Below are positions 23,452-32,123 of a stretch of 32,314 nt of DNA, one piece after another (position 1 is the first letter of the stretch; every line of letters begins with the position of its first letter). A program made the translations under genes and the position numbers. The DNA is from Bacillota bacterium (GTDB lineage Bacteria; Bacillota; Clostridia; Lachnospirales; Lachnospiraceae): positions 1-32,314 of the forward strand of contig JAEZKA010000011.1 in assembly GCA_023436225.1 (NCBI GenBank), in the 5' to 3' direction. The notes beneath the pieces were generated by a model. The model was given only the letters and a program-made list of their open reading frames with translations, was not told where the DNA came from and made no database searches.

Positions 23452-24552
23452 TTACTGCTTCAATTCTGCTAATAATATCGCAAGAAGTGCATCGTTTTGC
23501 TCCGGATTCATAAAGCAGAATCGAATGAACTTGTTATTTAAGAACGGGAAGGTAGAGCAGTCGCGGATCATTAAGCCGCCTCGAATAGCAGCTTCGAACA
23601 GATCCATGGAGGTGATTTCCTCCTTTAATATCTTAATTAGAATAAAATTCGCTGTCGGGGTGTAGTACTTAATATTCTTGCAGGTAGAGAGAATCGTACA
23701 GATACGGTCACGCTCCTTTGCGATTAAAGAGCGGGTATCCTTGATGTACTCTTCATCTGTGAACATAATCTCACCTGCAATTGCTGCAAGACTATTGATA
23801 GTCCAGGGATTTTTTCTTTGATTCATTTCCTTTAGCAGATCTGCATTACCACAGATTGCATAGCCTAGACGAAGACCGGGAGCAGCAAAGAACTTTGAGA
23901 TACCCCGGAGGATGATAATATTATTATAGTAGCCAGTCAACGGTGCGGAGGTAATCTTAGCTACATCTTCAGCAAATTCCACATAGGTCTCATCCACCAT
24001 CACAAAGATCCCCTTTTGCTTGCAGATATCCAGAATCTTTCTCATATCACTTCTCGTTATGGCAGAGGAGGTCGGATTATTCGGATTACAGATGACAAGA
24101 AGATCCACATCAGCGGTCAGCATCTTCTCTAAGGACGATATATCCAAATTAAAATTATTCTCCTCCTCCAATCGGTAATAACGGGTTACTCCACCGCCTA
24201 AAGCCACCTCACGCTCATATTCGGAATAGGTGGGACCGATAATTAAGGCATGCTTCGGATGTTTGATCTGGATGAATAAGGAGATAAGCTCTGTTGAGCC
24301 ATTGCCTACGATGACATTGTCCATATCGGTATGGACATAATCGGAAATCTTCTTACGAAGAGAGCTATAGTCCCGATCAGGGTAACTCATAATGGAATCG
24401 ATTTGTTGCGCTAAGGTAGCCTTAAGCTTGGGTGAGATGCCTAAGGGATTTACGTTCGCTGAGAAGCTTACGATATCCTCCTTCTTAATTCCATATACCT
24501 TCTCAATTAGTTCTAAATCACTACCATGAAAATGATCTGTATGTTTTATCAT
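23452..24552 (-). CDS. CobD/HisC-like PLP-dependent aminotransferase
   Basis: A 366-residue fold-type I pyridoxal-phosphate enzyme. HGSD at 9-12 and SFSANVNPLG near 29-38 match the start of threonine-phosphate decarboxylase (CobD). The rest is equally close to histidinol-phosphate aminotransferase (HisC). PLP contacts seen are CNPNNPT (155-161), DETY (187-190) and the Schiff-base Lys220 in GISKFFAAPGLRLGY, with the substrate-binding Arg just after. No cobalamin or histidine genes are nearby, so decarboxylase and transaminase roles cannot be separated. The HGxD/SANxNPLG start leans to the CobD-like side. AAAGGAG precedes the ATG. Confidence 0.78.
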   Translation of the reverse strand: MIKHTDHFHGSDLELIEKVYGIKKEDIVSFSANVNPLGISPKLKATLAQQIDSIMSYPDRDYSSLRKKISDYVHTDMDNVIVGNGSTELISLFIQIKHPKHALIIGPTYSEYEREVALGGGVTRYYRLEEENNFNLDISSLEKMLTADVDLLVICNPNNPTSSAITRSDMRKILDICKQKGIFVMVDETYVEFAEDVAKITSAPLTGYYNNIIILRGISKFFAAPGLRLGYAICGNADLLKEMNQRKNPWTINSLAAIAGEIMFTDEEYIKDTRSLIAKERDRICTILSTCKNIKYYTPTANFILIKILKEEITSMDLFEAAIRGGLMIRDCSTFPFLNNKFIRFCFMNPEQNDALLAILLAELKQ

Positions 24553-24638
24553 ATAACTCCTTTCCGGTACCCGAATATCTGAATAAAATGCATTTATTTA
24601 ACCGTTATTGTTCAGCTTCCAGCCAGTTTTATGGCAAA

Positions 24639-24689
24639 ATGAGTTAGCTGATGTCTACGATTTTGAATATATTGGTTGAACTCATATCT
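24639..24689. repeat. Weak inverted repeat in the divergent intergenic region
   Basis: ATGAGTT (24639-24645) is complementary to AACTCAT (24679-24685). TTGAACTCATATC (24677-24689) is an exact 13-bp inverted match to 12903-12915 in the second purA-side palindrome, so this may be a decayed member of that family. Confidence 0.3.
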
Positions 24690-24762
24690 TTACTTTGGCT
24701 AGTATCTGGTCAGTAATGGTAAAACCATCGTTTTTGGATAAATACTGGATTTTTTTCTATGA

Positions 24763-24791
24763 TTGAATTATAATTATTACATTATTATATC
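24763..24791 (+). promoter_or_regulatory. Probable promoter of the four-gene cluster
   Basis: TTGAAT (24763-24768), a 17-bp spacer and TATATC (24786-24791), 46 bp before the TTG start at 24838. The AT-rich surroundings make other choices possible. Confidence 0.45.
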
Positions 24792-24837
24792 TTATTTTGG
24801 ATAATTTGCAATGCTTCCTGTGAAAGGAGCTTATTAA

Positions 24838-27800
24838 TTGAAGGATAAAATCGAACGTTTTGCAAATGGAGTTTTTGAATATGAGCTTCCTATTATTTGT
24901 CTGTCCGAGGAGGAAATCAGGATAACAGTAGAAACGGGAAAATCTTATGAAGGCAGCTTCACCATCAGTAATTCAATGGAGAGGGAGATGAAGGGTATCA
25001 TCTATTCCTCTAACCGACTGATGCAGATAGCAAGCCCGTCCTTCATGGGTGTCTCCAATACGATTATCTATTCTTTTCATGCGGATTACCTAAAGGCAGG
25101 AGAGGTCATACAGGGGGAAATCAGCATTGTCAGTGATTGTGGAGAGAAGACACTTCCCTTTACGATTAATATAGAGATTGCATACGTAATGACCTCCTTG
25201 GGTAAGATAAAGGATTTATTTCAGTTTACCCACCTGGCAAGGATGGATTGGTCTGAGGCAAAGAAGGTCTTTCGTATGGAGGAATTTGAGAGGATCTTTT
25301 TGGCAAATGAAGAACGGTATCGCTTTATTTATCGTAATCTGATTAAGAGTATTACGACCAGCCAGGCTTTAGAGGAGTTTTTGATAGCAGTTCATAAGAA
25401 AGCGATGCTTCGCCTTGAGGTTGATAAGACACAGGTCGAGTATCTAGTTGCGGAAGAGGGGATAAGTGATAGGCTGATTCTGACCAAAGACCATTGGGGC
25501 TATGCTGAAATCAGAGTAAGCACCGAAGCACCCTTTATTCAATTGGAGCAGAAATTCCTATGGGCGGATCGGTTTATCGGGAATACGCATCAGATATCCT
25601 ACTCCATTGATCCAGAAAAGCTAAGACCCGGCATCAATTATGGTCAGATCGTGATTAAGACAGCATATCAGACCATTACGGTCGAAGTGAAATGCAGTAA
25701 TAGAAAGCAATCGGAACATAGATCGGAGCATAGACGGATACAGAAGGTGGAGCTGGGGCTGATAGATAATTATCTCAGCTTTCGTTTGAATAAAATTAAT
25801 CTGGAAAGTTATATTGACAAGGCGGAAGCTTTATGGGAGGAACTGCCCGATCGGGAGGACAGCAAGCGAAAGAGCTTGATTAAAGCCCATCTGGCATTGA
25901 TAGTCGGCAACGAGAAGCTTGTAAAGGAAGAGCTGGAGAATTTCCAGAGGGAAGAAGCCGTATGGAAACGCAGATCTGTGGCGGAGTACTGTGCTTATCT
26001 TTATCTGAATGCTCTCTATAAGAAGGAAGATGAGGTTATAAAGGAAGCTGCCCGGGTAATCCGTTCCTATTATGAGAATGGGAATGCCAATTGGCGTATA
26101 CTCTGGTTCCTATTGAATATCGATTCTACCTATGGTAAAAGCGGAGGCAGAAAGCTTTCTGACATCAAGGAGCAGTATGAAGCCGGATGTCATAGTCCGA
26201 TCCTATATTATGAAGCAGTATGTATTCTGAATCAGGAGCCGGTGCTCCTTCGCGAATTAAATGAGTTCGAGATTCAGATATTGAATTTTGGTATTAAGAA
26301 CTTTATGCTAACGAAGGAGTTAGCACAGCAGTATACTTATCTTGCCAACAAGAGAAAGACTTATCATCCGGTTATTTATCAAGACTTAGTCAGGCTATAT
26401 GATGAATATGGAGAGGTTGACATCTTATCGGCCATCTGCTGTCTGTTGATAAAGGGTTTGAAAAGATCTGCGAAATACTTTGAATGGTATCGACTTGGTG
26501 TCGAAGCACAGCTTAGAATCACAGAGCTTTATGAATATTATATGTATTCAATCAGCTACACCGTACAGGAGCCTCTGGCTCAACCGGTATTGTTGTATTT
26601 TATCTATAACAGCAGTATAAGCGATCGGAAGAAGGCATTTCTTTATGCTAATATTGTAAGATACAAGGATAAGAATGAACCGATTTACCGTAGCTACCAA
26701 AAACGCATGGAGATATTTGCTATCAAGATGCTGGCTGCACATCAGATCAGTAGTGATCTGGCGGTATTATATCGGGAATTTATGACCAAAAGTGTGTTGA
26801 CAGAAGAGCTTTCAAGGCATATGCCTTATGTAATGTACCGCCACAAGCTTACCTGTGAGAATCCCAATATAGTTAGTGTTAGGGTTGTTCATAAGGAGCT
26901 TGGTATGGAAGAAAATCAGGTTCTGAATATGGGCACTACTCAAGTTGATATTTTCACAAGTAATGCAGAGATATTCTTAATTGACGGCTTTGGAAATTAT
27001 TATATAGAGTCTGTTGACTATAGTGTAACTCCCTATCTTGATCCTGCGGAGTACGAGAATCATTGCCTGATGTATTCTAATCATGCTATGCTACTTTTGC
27101 ATCTCTTTGACCAGTATCAAAATTACCGGGTCATGAGTGAGAATTCGATTGCGCTTCGTAAGCAGGTACTGCAGATTGAAGGCCTGGTTAAGGAATATAC
27201 TACGGATTGTTACCAGGCTTTAATTGAATATTATTATGAGAACTATGACGATGAACTTCTGGAGCTTTATCTTAGCCAGATTGATCTTCATAGTATTAAA
27301 CCCATGGAAAGAACAAAGTATATTGAATATATGCTAGTCAGAAAGCTTTATAATCTGGCACTCAAGCAATTGGAGATTTTCGGATTTGAAGGCATCACCG
27401 TCAATCGCCTTGTGAAGCTGTGCTCAGGCTGGATGCTGACCTCAGCTTCAGAAGAACGGCATGAGATTCTGGTATCTCTTTGTTATTATGTCTACTCCCA
27501 TGGTAAATACGACGAAGCCATTCTGCAGTATCTGATCCATTATTATGAGGGTGCTACCGAGGAGATGTTCCGACTTTGGAAGGCAGCCAAGAGCTTTGAG
27601 CTGGATACTCATAGCTTAGAGGAGCGCTTACTTAGCCATCTACTGTTCACGGAAAGTCGTCTAGAAGATAACTATCAGGTATTTAACGATTATTATAAAG
27701 AGATAACAAACCATAAGCTGATTCGGGCATATTTATCCTTTTATGCCTATCAATACTTGGTGCATGAGCATTTCATACCCTTGGAGTTGTTCCCGGTTAT

Positions 27801-28383
27801 GAGGAGAGAGTTGAATTATGAAGAGAATGATATTTGCCTCCTTGCATGGCTGAAATACAATAGTCATGACAAGGAACTGACCGAGAGCGAACGGAGCTTT
27901 ATTGAGCGTCAGATTGCTACGTTGGTAAAGAGGGGGATTGTACTTCCTTTCTTTGTTGAATATCATAATCAAATAGCTCTGCCGGAAAAAGTACTGAATA
28001 AATGTTATATTACATACATTACGGATCCTAGAAGTCAGGTATACATTCATTTTCGCTTGTTAAAACAGCAAGAGCAGGATTATATCACGGAGCGGATGAC
28101 AAATGTATTCATGGGGATACATGTGAAGGAATTTGTATTATTTTATCAAGAGACAGTACAGTATTACATCACAGAAGGCTATGAAGAGGAGGAAGCAACG
28201 ATGGAAAGCTTCCATGCTCAGTATGATCCAAAGACTGGGGAGGATGAGGAAGGCAGATATAATCAGATCAATTTGATGCTGATGGCAATTGAGGTAAAGG
28301 ATGATAGCACCCTGCAGGGTATTATGGAGAATTATGTCCAGAAAGAATACCTCGCAGATACTTGTTTCAGGCAGATTGATTAG
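24838..28383 (+). CDS. Giant DUF5717-like protein, beta-sandwich plus helical solenoid
   Basis: A 1181-residue protein without signal peptide or membrane helix. From memory it resembles Lachnospiraceae proteins labelled DUF5717, of unknown function. Residues about 20-115 (GKSYEGSFTISNS, then AGEVIQGEISIVSDCGEKTL) and 205-290 (AEIRVSTEAPFIQLEQKF, then GQIVIKTAYQTITVEV) look like two Ig-type beta sandwiches of the kind that bind partners by strand addition. From about 300 to the end it is almost all amphipathic helix with TPR-like spacing (KAHLALIVGNEKLVKEELEN), rich in Tyr, Leu and Glu, broken near 680-760 by a strand-rich insert. The start is TTG, with AAAGGAG 8 nt upstream. It opens the cluster; the Hsp70-like gene follows after 58 bp. 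Confidence 0.75.
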   Translation: MKDKIERFANGVFEYELPIICLSEEEIRITVETGKSYEGSFTISNSMEREMKGIIYSSNRLMQIASPSFMGVSNTIIYSFHADYLKAGEVIQGEISIVSDCGEKTLPFTINIEIAYVMTSLGKIKDLFQFTHLARMDWSEAKKVFRMEEFERIFLANEERYRFIYRNLIKSITTSQALEEFLIAVHKKAMLRLEVDKTQVEYLVAEEGISDRLILTKDHWGYAEIRVSTEAPFIQLEQKFLWADRFIGNTHQISYSIDPEKLRPGINYGQIVIKTAYQTITVEVKCSNRKQSEHRSEHRRIQKVELGLIDNYLSFRLNKINLESYIDKAEALWEELPDREDSKRKSLIKAHLALIVGNEKLVKEELENFQREEAVWKRRSVAEYCAYLYLNALYKKEDEVIKEAARVIRSYYENGNANWRILWFLLNIDSTYGKSGGRKLSDIKEQYEAGCHSPILYYEAVCILNQEPVLLRELNEFEIQILNFGIKNFMLTKELAQQYTYLANKRKTYHPVIYQDLVRLYDEYGEVDILSAICCLLIKGLKRSAKYFEWYRLGVEAQLRITELYEYYMYSISYTVQEPLAQPVLLYFIYNSSISDRKKAFLYANIVRYKDKNEPIYRSYQKRMEIFAIKMLAAHQISSDLAVLYREFMTKSVLTEELSRHMPYVMYRHKLTCENPNIVSVRVVHKELGMEENQVLNMGTTQVDIFTSNAEIFLIDGFGNYYIESVDYSVTPYLDPAEYENHCLMYSNHAMLLLHLFDQYQNYRVMSENSIALRKQVLQIEGLVKEYTTDCYQALIEYYYENYDDELLELYLSQIDLHSIKPMERTKYIEYMLVRKLYNLALKQLEIFGFEGITVNRLVKLCSGWMLTSASEERHEILVSLCYYVYSHGKYDEAILQYLIHYYEGATEEMFRLWKAAKSFELDTHSLEERLLSHLLFTESRLEDNYQVFNDYYKEITNHKLIRAYLSFYAYQYLVHEHFIPLELFPVMRRELNYEENDICLLAWLKYNSHDKELTESERSFIERQIATLVKRGIVLPFFVEYHNQIALPEKVLNKCYITYITDPRSQVYIHFRLLKQQEQDYITERMTNVFMGIHVKEFVLFYQETVQYYITEGYEEEEATMESFHAQYDPKTGEDEEGRYNQINLMLMAIEVKDDSTLQGIMENYVQKEYLADTCFRQID

Positions 28384-28441
28384 AGGCCTGCATCTTTCTG
28401 ATTATATGGTCTGCAAGCTATGAGAAAGGTATGGTTATGCT

Positions 28442-29704
28442 ATGGATACGATAAAAAAATTGATTGTCGGATACGATTTGTGTGAGGATTATACACAGAT
28501 TAGCTGTTATAGCTATAAAACCTCCCAGCCCGTACCGATCAGTATAAGGGAAGAGGATGAGCTCAATCTGATACCTACGGTATTGTGCGTCAAAGAGGAG
28601 ACGAAGCAATGGCTATTCGGCGAAGAAGCACTAGCCTGCGGAGCAGATAATGAGGGGATTGTGGTGGATCATTTACTGGACAAGCTGATTATGGGAGAGG
28701 AGATCCGAATCTACGGCCAGACCTTTAGCCCGGTAGCCTTACTGGAGAAATATCTGCGTAAAACCCTGATGCTTATTAAGCGGTATTTTCCTACAGAGCA
28801 GATAACAAAGATGGTTGTGACGGTACGTAATGCACGTCCTATTCTAGTGGATAGTATCTATTTTGCATTAGAGCAGCTAGGTCTTGAGAAGGACCGGGTA
28901 GTGGTAATGAGTCATTCTGGTGCCTACCTTTATTACGCTCTAAGTCAGGACAAGTCTCTGTGGATGAATGATGTTGGATTGTTTGATTTTAGTGAGGAGG
29001 GTCTTCTCTACTATCAGATCAAATTAAACAGAAGAACAAAACCGATGATAGCTTGCTTAAATAAGACGGATTACAGTCAGAACTTGAATTATCAGATGCT
29101 GAACAATGAACAGGAAAATCACGCGTATATTTTTGAAAATATCGCAAACACCGCACTCTATAAGAAGCTGGTAACCACACTCTACTTTTCCGGCGCAGGC
29201 TTTCGCGGTGGCTGGGCGGAAGAGACGATTAAGGGCTTGTGCGCGGGAAGACGTGTATTCATGGGGCAGAACCTCTTTACCAAGGGAGCCTGCTATGCGG
29301 CAAAGGAGCTGTCCGGTGACAGGCTATTGGAAGAATTGATACTTCTTAATGATGATATGATTACTACTATTGTTGCAGTACGGGTCTATAAGGACACTAA
29401 ATTCCAGGAGGAGATTCTGGTAGAGGCCGGGGAGACCTGGTACGAGGTGAATAGAAGTATAGAGGTCATCCCGGAGGGAGAAGTTGAGCTGGAGCTTATT
29501 CTGAAAAATATACTATCGAAGGAGATTGTAAGGGAGAAGATTCATCTGACCAATCTGCCGGAACGGCCAGATCGTATGACCCGACTGGAGATCAATCTCA
29601 CCTGTAAGGATCAATCAACCGGGGTGATTAGAGTGAATGATCTTGGCTTTGGTGAAATCTATCCGGAGACAGGTTGCATTTTAGAAACCACGATAGAAAT
29701 CTGA
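28442..29704 (+). CDS. Hsp70/actin-fold protein with degenerate nucleotide loops (DUF5716-like)
   Basis: A 420-residue protein with the outline of a shortened Hsp70. The first phosphate loop is VGYDLCEDYTQIS (9-21), keeping Asp12 but losing the GTT of GIDLGTTNS. The second is LFDFSEEGLLYYQI (180-193), keeping Asp182 but losing the GGG. The adenosine loop is LYFSGAGFRGGW (247-258), and NLFTKGACYAA (277-287) matches the Hsp70 AxxxGAAxxA element. Residues 310-420 are strand-rich (WYEVNRSIEVIPEGEVELEL), like the substrate-binding beta domain, without a helical lid. It may bind but not hydrolyse ATP. From memory it resembles the DUF5716 family. The TPR-like gene follows after 19 bp. Confidence 0.72.
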   Translation: MDTIKKLIVGYDLCEDYTQISCYSYKTSQPVPISIREEDELNLIPTVLCVKEETKQWLFGEEALACGADNEGIVVDHLLDKLIMGEEIRIYGQTFSPVALLEKYLRKTLMLIKRYFPTEQITKMVVTVRNARPILVDSIYFALEQLGLEKDRVVVMSHSGAYLYYALSQDKSLWMNDVGLFDFSEEGLLYYQIKLNRRTKPMIACLNKTDYSQNLNYQMLNNEQENHAYIFENIANTALYKKLVTTLYFSGAGFRGGWAEETIKGLCAGRRVFMGQNLFTKGACYAAKELSGDRLLEELILLNDDMITTIVAVRVYKDTKFQEEILVEAGETWYEVNRSIEVIPEGEVELELILKNILSKEIVREKIHLTNLPERPDRMTRLEINLTCKDQSTGVIRVNDLGFGEIYPETGCILETTIEI

Positions 29705-29723
29705 GAAAATGAGGAATTGAAGC

Positions 29724-30554
29724 ATGGGTAAGCTGATATTATGCAGTGGTGCAAGAACGAAAAGACCATACAGTTATCCTTTAAGCGGAGTACGGGTGTA
29801 TTCCATTGAGGAGCTTTGTCATTTTCTCTTTCACCATATTTATCTGATTGAAGAAGAGCTGTTCAATGATGCTTTGATTGAATGGATTCAGATTGAATTG
29901 AGGCTGCCTGAGCGAGCAGAGAAGCTTAGACAGCTAAAGCTACGGCACGCAGATACGAAAACTATGGTGACAGTGATATTATGCAGTGCAGACTATTATA
30001 CGGAATATGAGATTAAGAGTTACCTCAAGGAATTAGATAAAATCGTAGGATTACCCCGAATTAAAAGAAATTGTATTAAAGCAGATAATTATCTGAAGCA
30101 GCGACAATTTAAAGAGGCAGAAGCAGAGTATGAGAAGCTACTTGAGTTGAAGGAAGCGGCAGAGTTGACACCGGAGGATTATGGCGATATACTCCACAAC
30201 CTCGCAGTTGCTAAGATACATACGGTAGGCTTCCGAACGGCAGCAGAATTATTTGAGCAGGCATATAGGAGAAATAGTAAGGAGGAATCCTTGCGTCAAT
30301 ACTTAATTGCAATTCATCTGATCGGTATGGAGGAGCTCTACCGCAGTAAACTAGAGGAGTATCAGGTCAGTGAGGAATTAAGGCGGAGTATAGAAGGTAT
30401 GTTACAGGAGAAGAAAGTAGATGCGGAACAAAGCAGTTTAATGATAGAACTTCATAATATCAGGCAGATAAGACTCTCCGGTAATATAAATGAATATTAT
30501 CAGAGGACTGAGGAGTTGATAGAAGGCTGGAAGACCCAAATACGGCAAATGTAA
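29724..30554 (+). CDS. TPR-like helical protein of the cluster
   Basis: A 276-residue soluble protein. The first 100 residues include two helix-rich blocks (YSIEELCHFLFHHIYLIEEE, then FNDALIEWIQIELRLPERAE). A TPR-type segment follows at about 115-200 (ADNYLKQRQFKEAEAEYEKL, then YGDILHNLAVAKIHTVGFRT and AAELFEQAYRRNSKEESLRQ), with the W/L-G-A-Y-F-A-P-like spacing. The last 70 residues are charged helices. I do not know a named family for the N-terminus. It is translated 19 bp after the Hsp70-like gene, so it is probably a partner or adaptor in the same complex. Confidence 0.65.
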   Translation: MGKLILCSGARTKRPYSYPLSGVRVYSIEELCHFLFHHIYLIEEELFNDALIEWIQIELRLPERAEKLRQLKLRHADTKTMVTVILCSADYYTEYEIKSYLKELDKIVGLPRIKRNCIKADNYLKQRQFKEAEAEYEKLLELKEAAELTPEDYGDILHNLAVAKIHTVGFRTAAELFEQAYRRNSKEESLRQYLIAIHLIGMEELYRSKLEEYQVSEELRRSIEGMLQEKKVDAEQSSLMIELHNIRQIRLSGNINEYYQRTEELIEGWKTQIRQM

Positions 30555-30558
30555 TAGA

Positions 30559-30584
30559 GTGAATTATTGAAAGGCATAATTCAC
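30559..30584 (+). terminator. Hairpin after the TPR-like gene
   Basis: GTGAATTAT (30559-30567) pairs with ATAATTCAC (30576-30584). No T-run follows. Further stems lie in 30590-30725 (GCAGGCATG/CATGTCTGC, ACCTGTC/GACAGGT, and CAAACCAAC with GTTAGTTTG). This 250-bp gap may attenuate transcription or separate the last gene. Confidence 0.4.
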
Positions 30585-30806
30585 ACTTCAAAGGGCAGGC
30601 ATGTGAACTCCTTGTTCTTACAGCATTCATGTCTGCGAAACCAAGGTGTTACGGACATACCTGTCACAAACCAACTGAAAGGGTGGTTAGTTTGCACTAA
30701 CTTACACGATGTGCAGACAGGTTATAATGATGATAAATAGGATTTAGGAAACATTGAGAAGAGAGAGTATAACTAGGTTTGCATTAAAGCTATTTTGGAG
30801 GTTGGA

Positions 30807-32024
30807 ATGGGACTATTTGGTTTGTTTGGTAAAAAGAAGAGAGCGGTGCAGGAAGTAGAGGAAGATGGATTCGGGCAGGATACAGAATTGAATGCGGCTG
30901 CACAGAGACAGGTGAGAAGGAGAGAAGGAAAGCTTTCTTCAAAGCTTGGCACCCATACCGAACGAATGGGCTATGTAAAGGATAATTGTGAAATTATCAT
31001 AGAAAGCGGACGGCAGATCGAAGAAGCCAAGGTAGAATATCAAGCAGTCACTTCGTATCTGACCGATATGCAGAAGATTGATAGGATACCACAGGACCAG
31101 AGGCAGAATCTTGAAGAGGCAGCTAGAAAGCTTGTAAACCTTAATAAAGAGCGCGAGAACCTGCAAAAGAAAAGCTCCATTCTATCCGAACGACAGTATC
31201 ATCTCTATGAGAGCTATGAGAAGCAGCTACCAAAGGAAATGACATTGATACAGGAGGCAGAGGAATATCAGGTGATAATTCAAAAGGATATCATGCATCT
31301 GGAGAAAGAGAGACTTAAGCTGGATGAAGAGCAGGAGGAAATAATTAGCAAACAGGCTTTTCTTAAAGGAATCGCAATTACGACCAGTGTTATTGTTATT
31401 GTACTATTTCTCCTATTTGCCCTGCTTTCCAATTATTCGGATGCAAACTTTACTATCCCATTTTTATTGACTGTATTAATGGGAATGGCGTCTGCCTTAT
31501 ATATTTTTATGGAGGCTAGAAAGAACTCCGGAAGTATCCATTTGGTGCAGATGAAACAGAACAGACAAATTATGCTGATGAACAAGGTGAAAATTAAATC
31601 AATTAATAACCGAAATTATCTGGATTATTCCTATAGCAAATACATGGTACAAAACTATGAACAGTTAGCAATAGCCTGGGTAGAATATGTTCGTATGAAG
31701 GATGAAGCCAGGAGGTATCAAAGTAATACTGAGCTATTAGAGTTCTTTAATAATGAACTTATACACGAACTGAAGAAGCATGGAGTCGTTGATTCGGAGA
31801 TATGGATTTATCAACCGACAGCCATTCTTGATAATAAGGAGATGGTTGAGGTACGTCATCGACTCAACGTGCGTAGACAGAAGCTTAGGGAAAGAATTGA
31901 GTCTAGCAATGATCAGAAGGACGAGGCACTCGCTGCAATCAAACAGGTGATGAAAAATTATCCGGATAGTGTCCAGGAATCGGAGAAGCTACTACGAAGA
32001 TATCGAATTGATATTGAGGAATGA
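30807..32024 (+). CDS. Coiled-coil protein with two-helix membrane anchor
   Basis: A 405-residue protein starting MGLFGLFGKKKRAV. A long charged coiled coil runs from about 60 to 185 (NLEEAARKLVNLNKERENLQ and onward). Two close transmembrane helices follow at about 188-208 (GIAITTSVIVIVLFLLFALL) and 214-235 (TIPFLLTVLMGMASALYIF), with a six-residue turn, so both large parts face the cytoplasm. A second helical region (about 290-400) ends the protein. An in-frame TTG at 30795 is open, but GGAGG at 30797-30801 decides for the ATG at 30807. I do not recognise a family. It is the likely membrane tether of the cluster, though the 252-bp gap allows separate control. Confidence 0.7.
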   Translation: MGLFGLFGKKKRAVQEVEEDGFGQDTELNAAAQRQVRRREGKLSSKLGTHTERMGYVKDNCEIIIESGRQIEEAKVEYQAVTSYLTDMQKIDRIPQDQRQNLEEAARKLVNLNKERENLQKKSSILSERQYHLYESYEKQLPKEMTLIQEAEEYQVIIQKDIMHLEKERLKLDEEQEEIISKQAFLKGIAITTSVIVIVLFLLFALLSNYSDANFTIPFLLTVLMGMASALYIFMEARKNSGSIHLVQMKQNRQIMLMNKVKIKSINNRNYLDYSYSKYMVQNYEQLAIAWVEYVRMKDEARRYQSNTELLEFFNNELIHELKKHGVVDSEIWIYQPTAILDNKEMVEVRHRLNVRRQKLRERIESSNDQKDEALAAIKQVMKNYPDSVQESEKLLRRYRIDIEE

Positions 32025-32093
32025 ATAGGACAACCTTTATATCCTAGAAACGAGTAAAGTAAAAAACGAAAAATTGCATAGGCCTATAAATAT

Positions 32094-32123
32094 AAGGACA
32101 TTTACTCAGGTGTCCTTTTTTTT
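32094..32123 (+). terminator. Strong terminator closing the four-gene cluster
   Basis: AAGGACA (32094-32100) pairs with TGTCCTT (32111-32117), followed by a run of eight T (32116-32123). This is a textbook rho-independent terminator. After it, a small AGGACG/CGTCCT hairpin lies at 32137-32153, and I see no gene to the end of the window. Confidence 0.9.

Noticed and set aside
23452..24552. Cobalamin biosynthesis locus
   Set aside because: Only the CobD/HisC-like gene is present, with no other cob or cbi genes.
27733..28050. Open frame of 105 codons antisense to the 1181-residue gene
   Set aside because: No ribosome site or recognisable features; the plus-strand frame is clearly the coding one.
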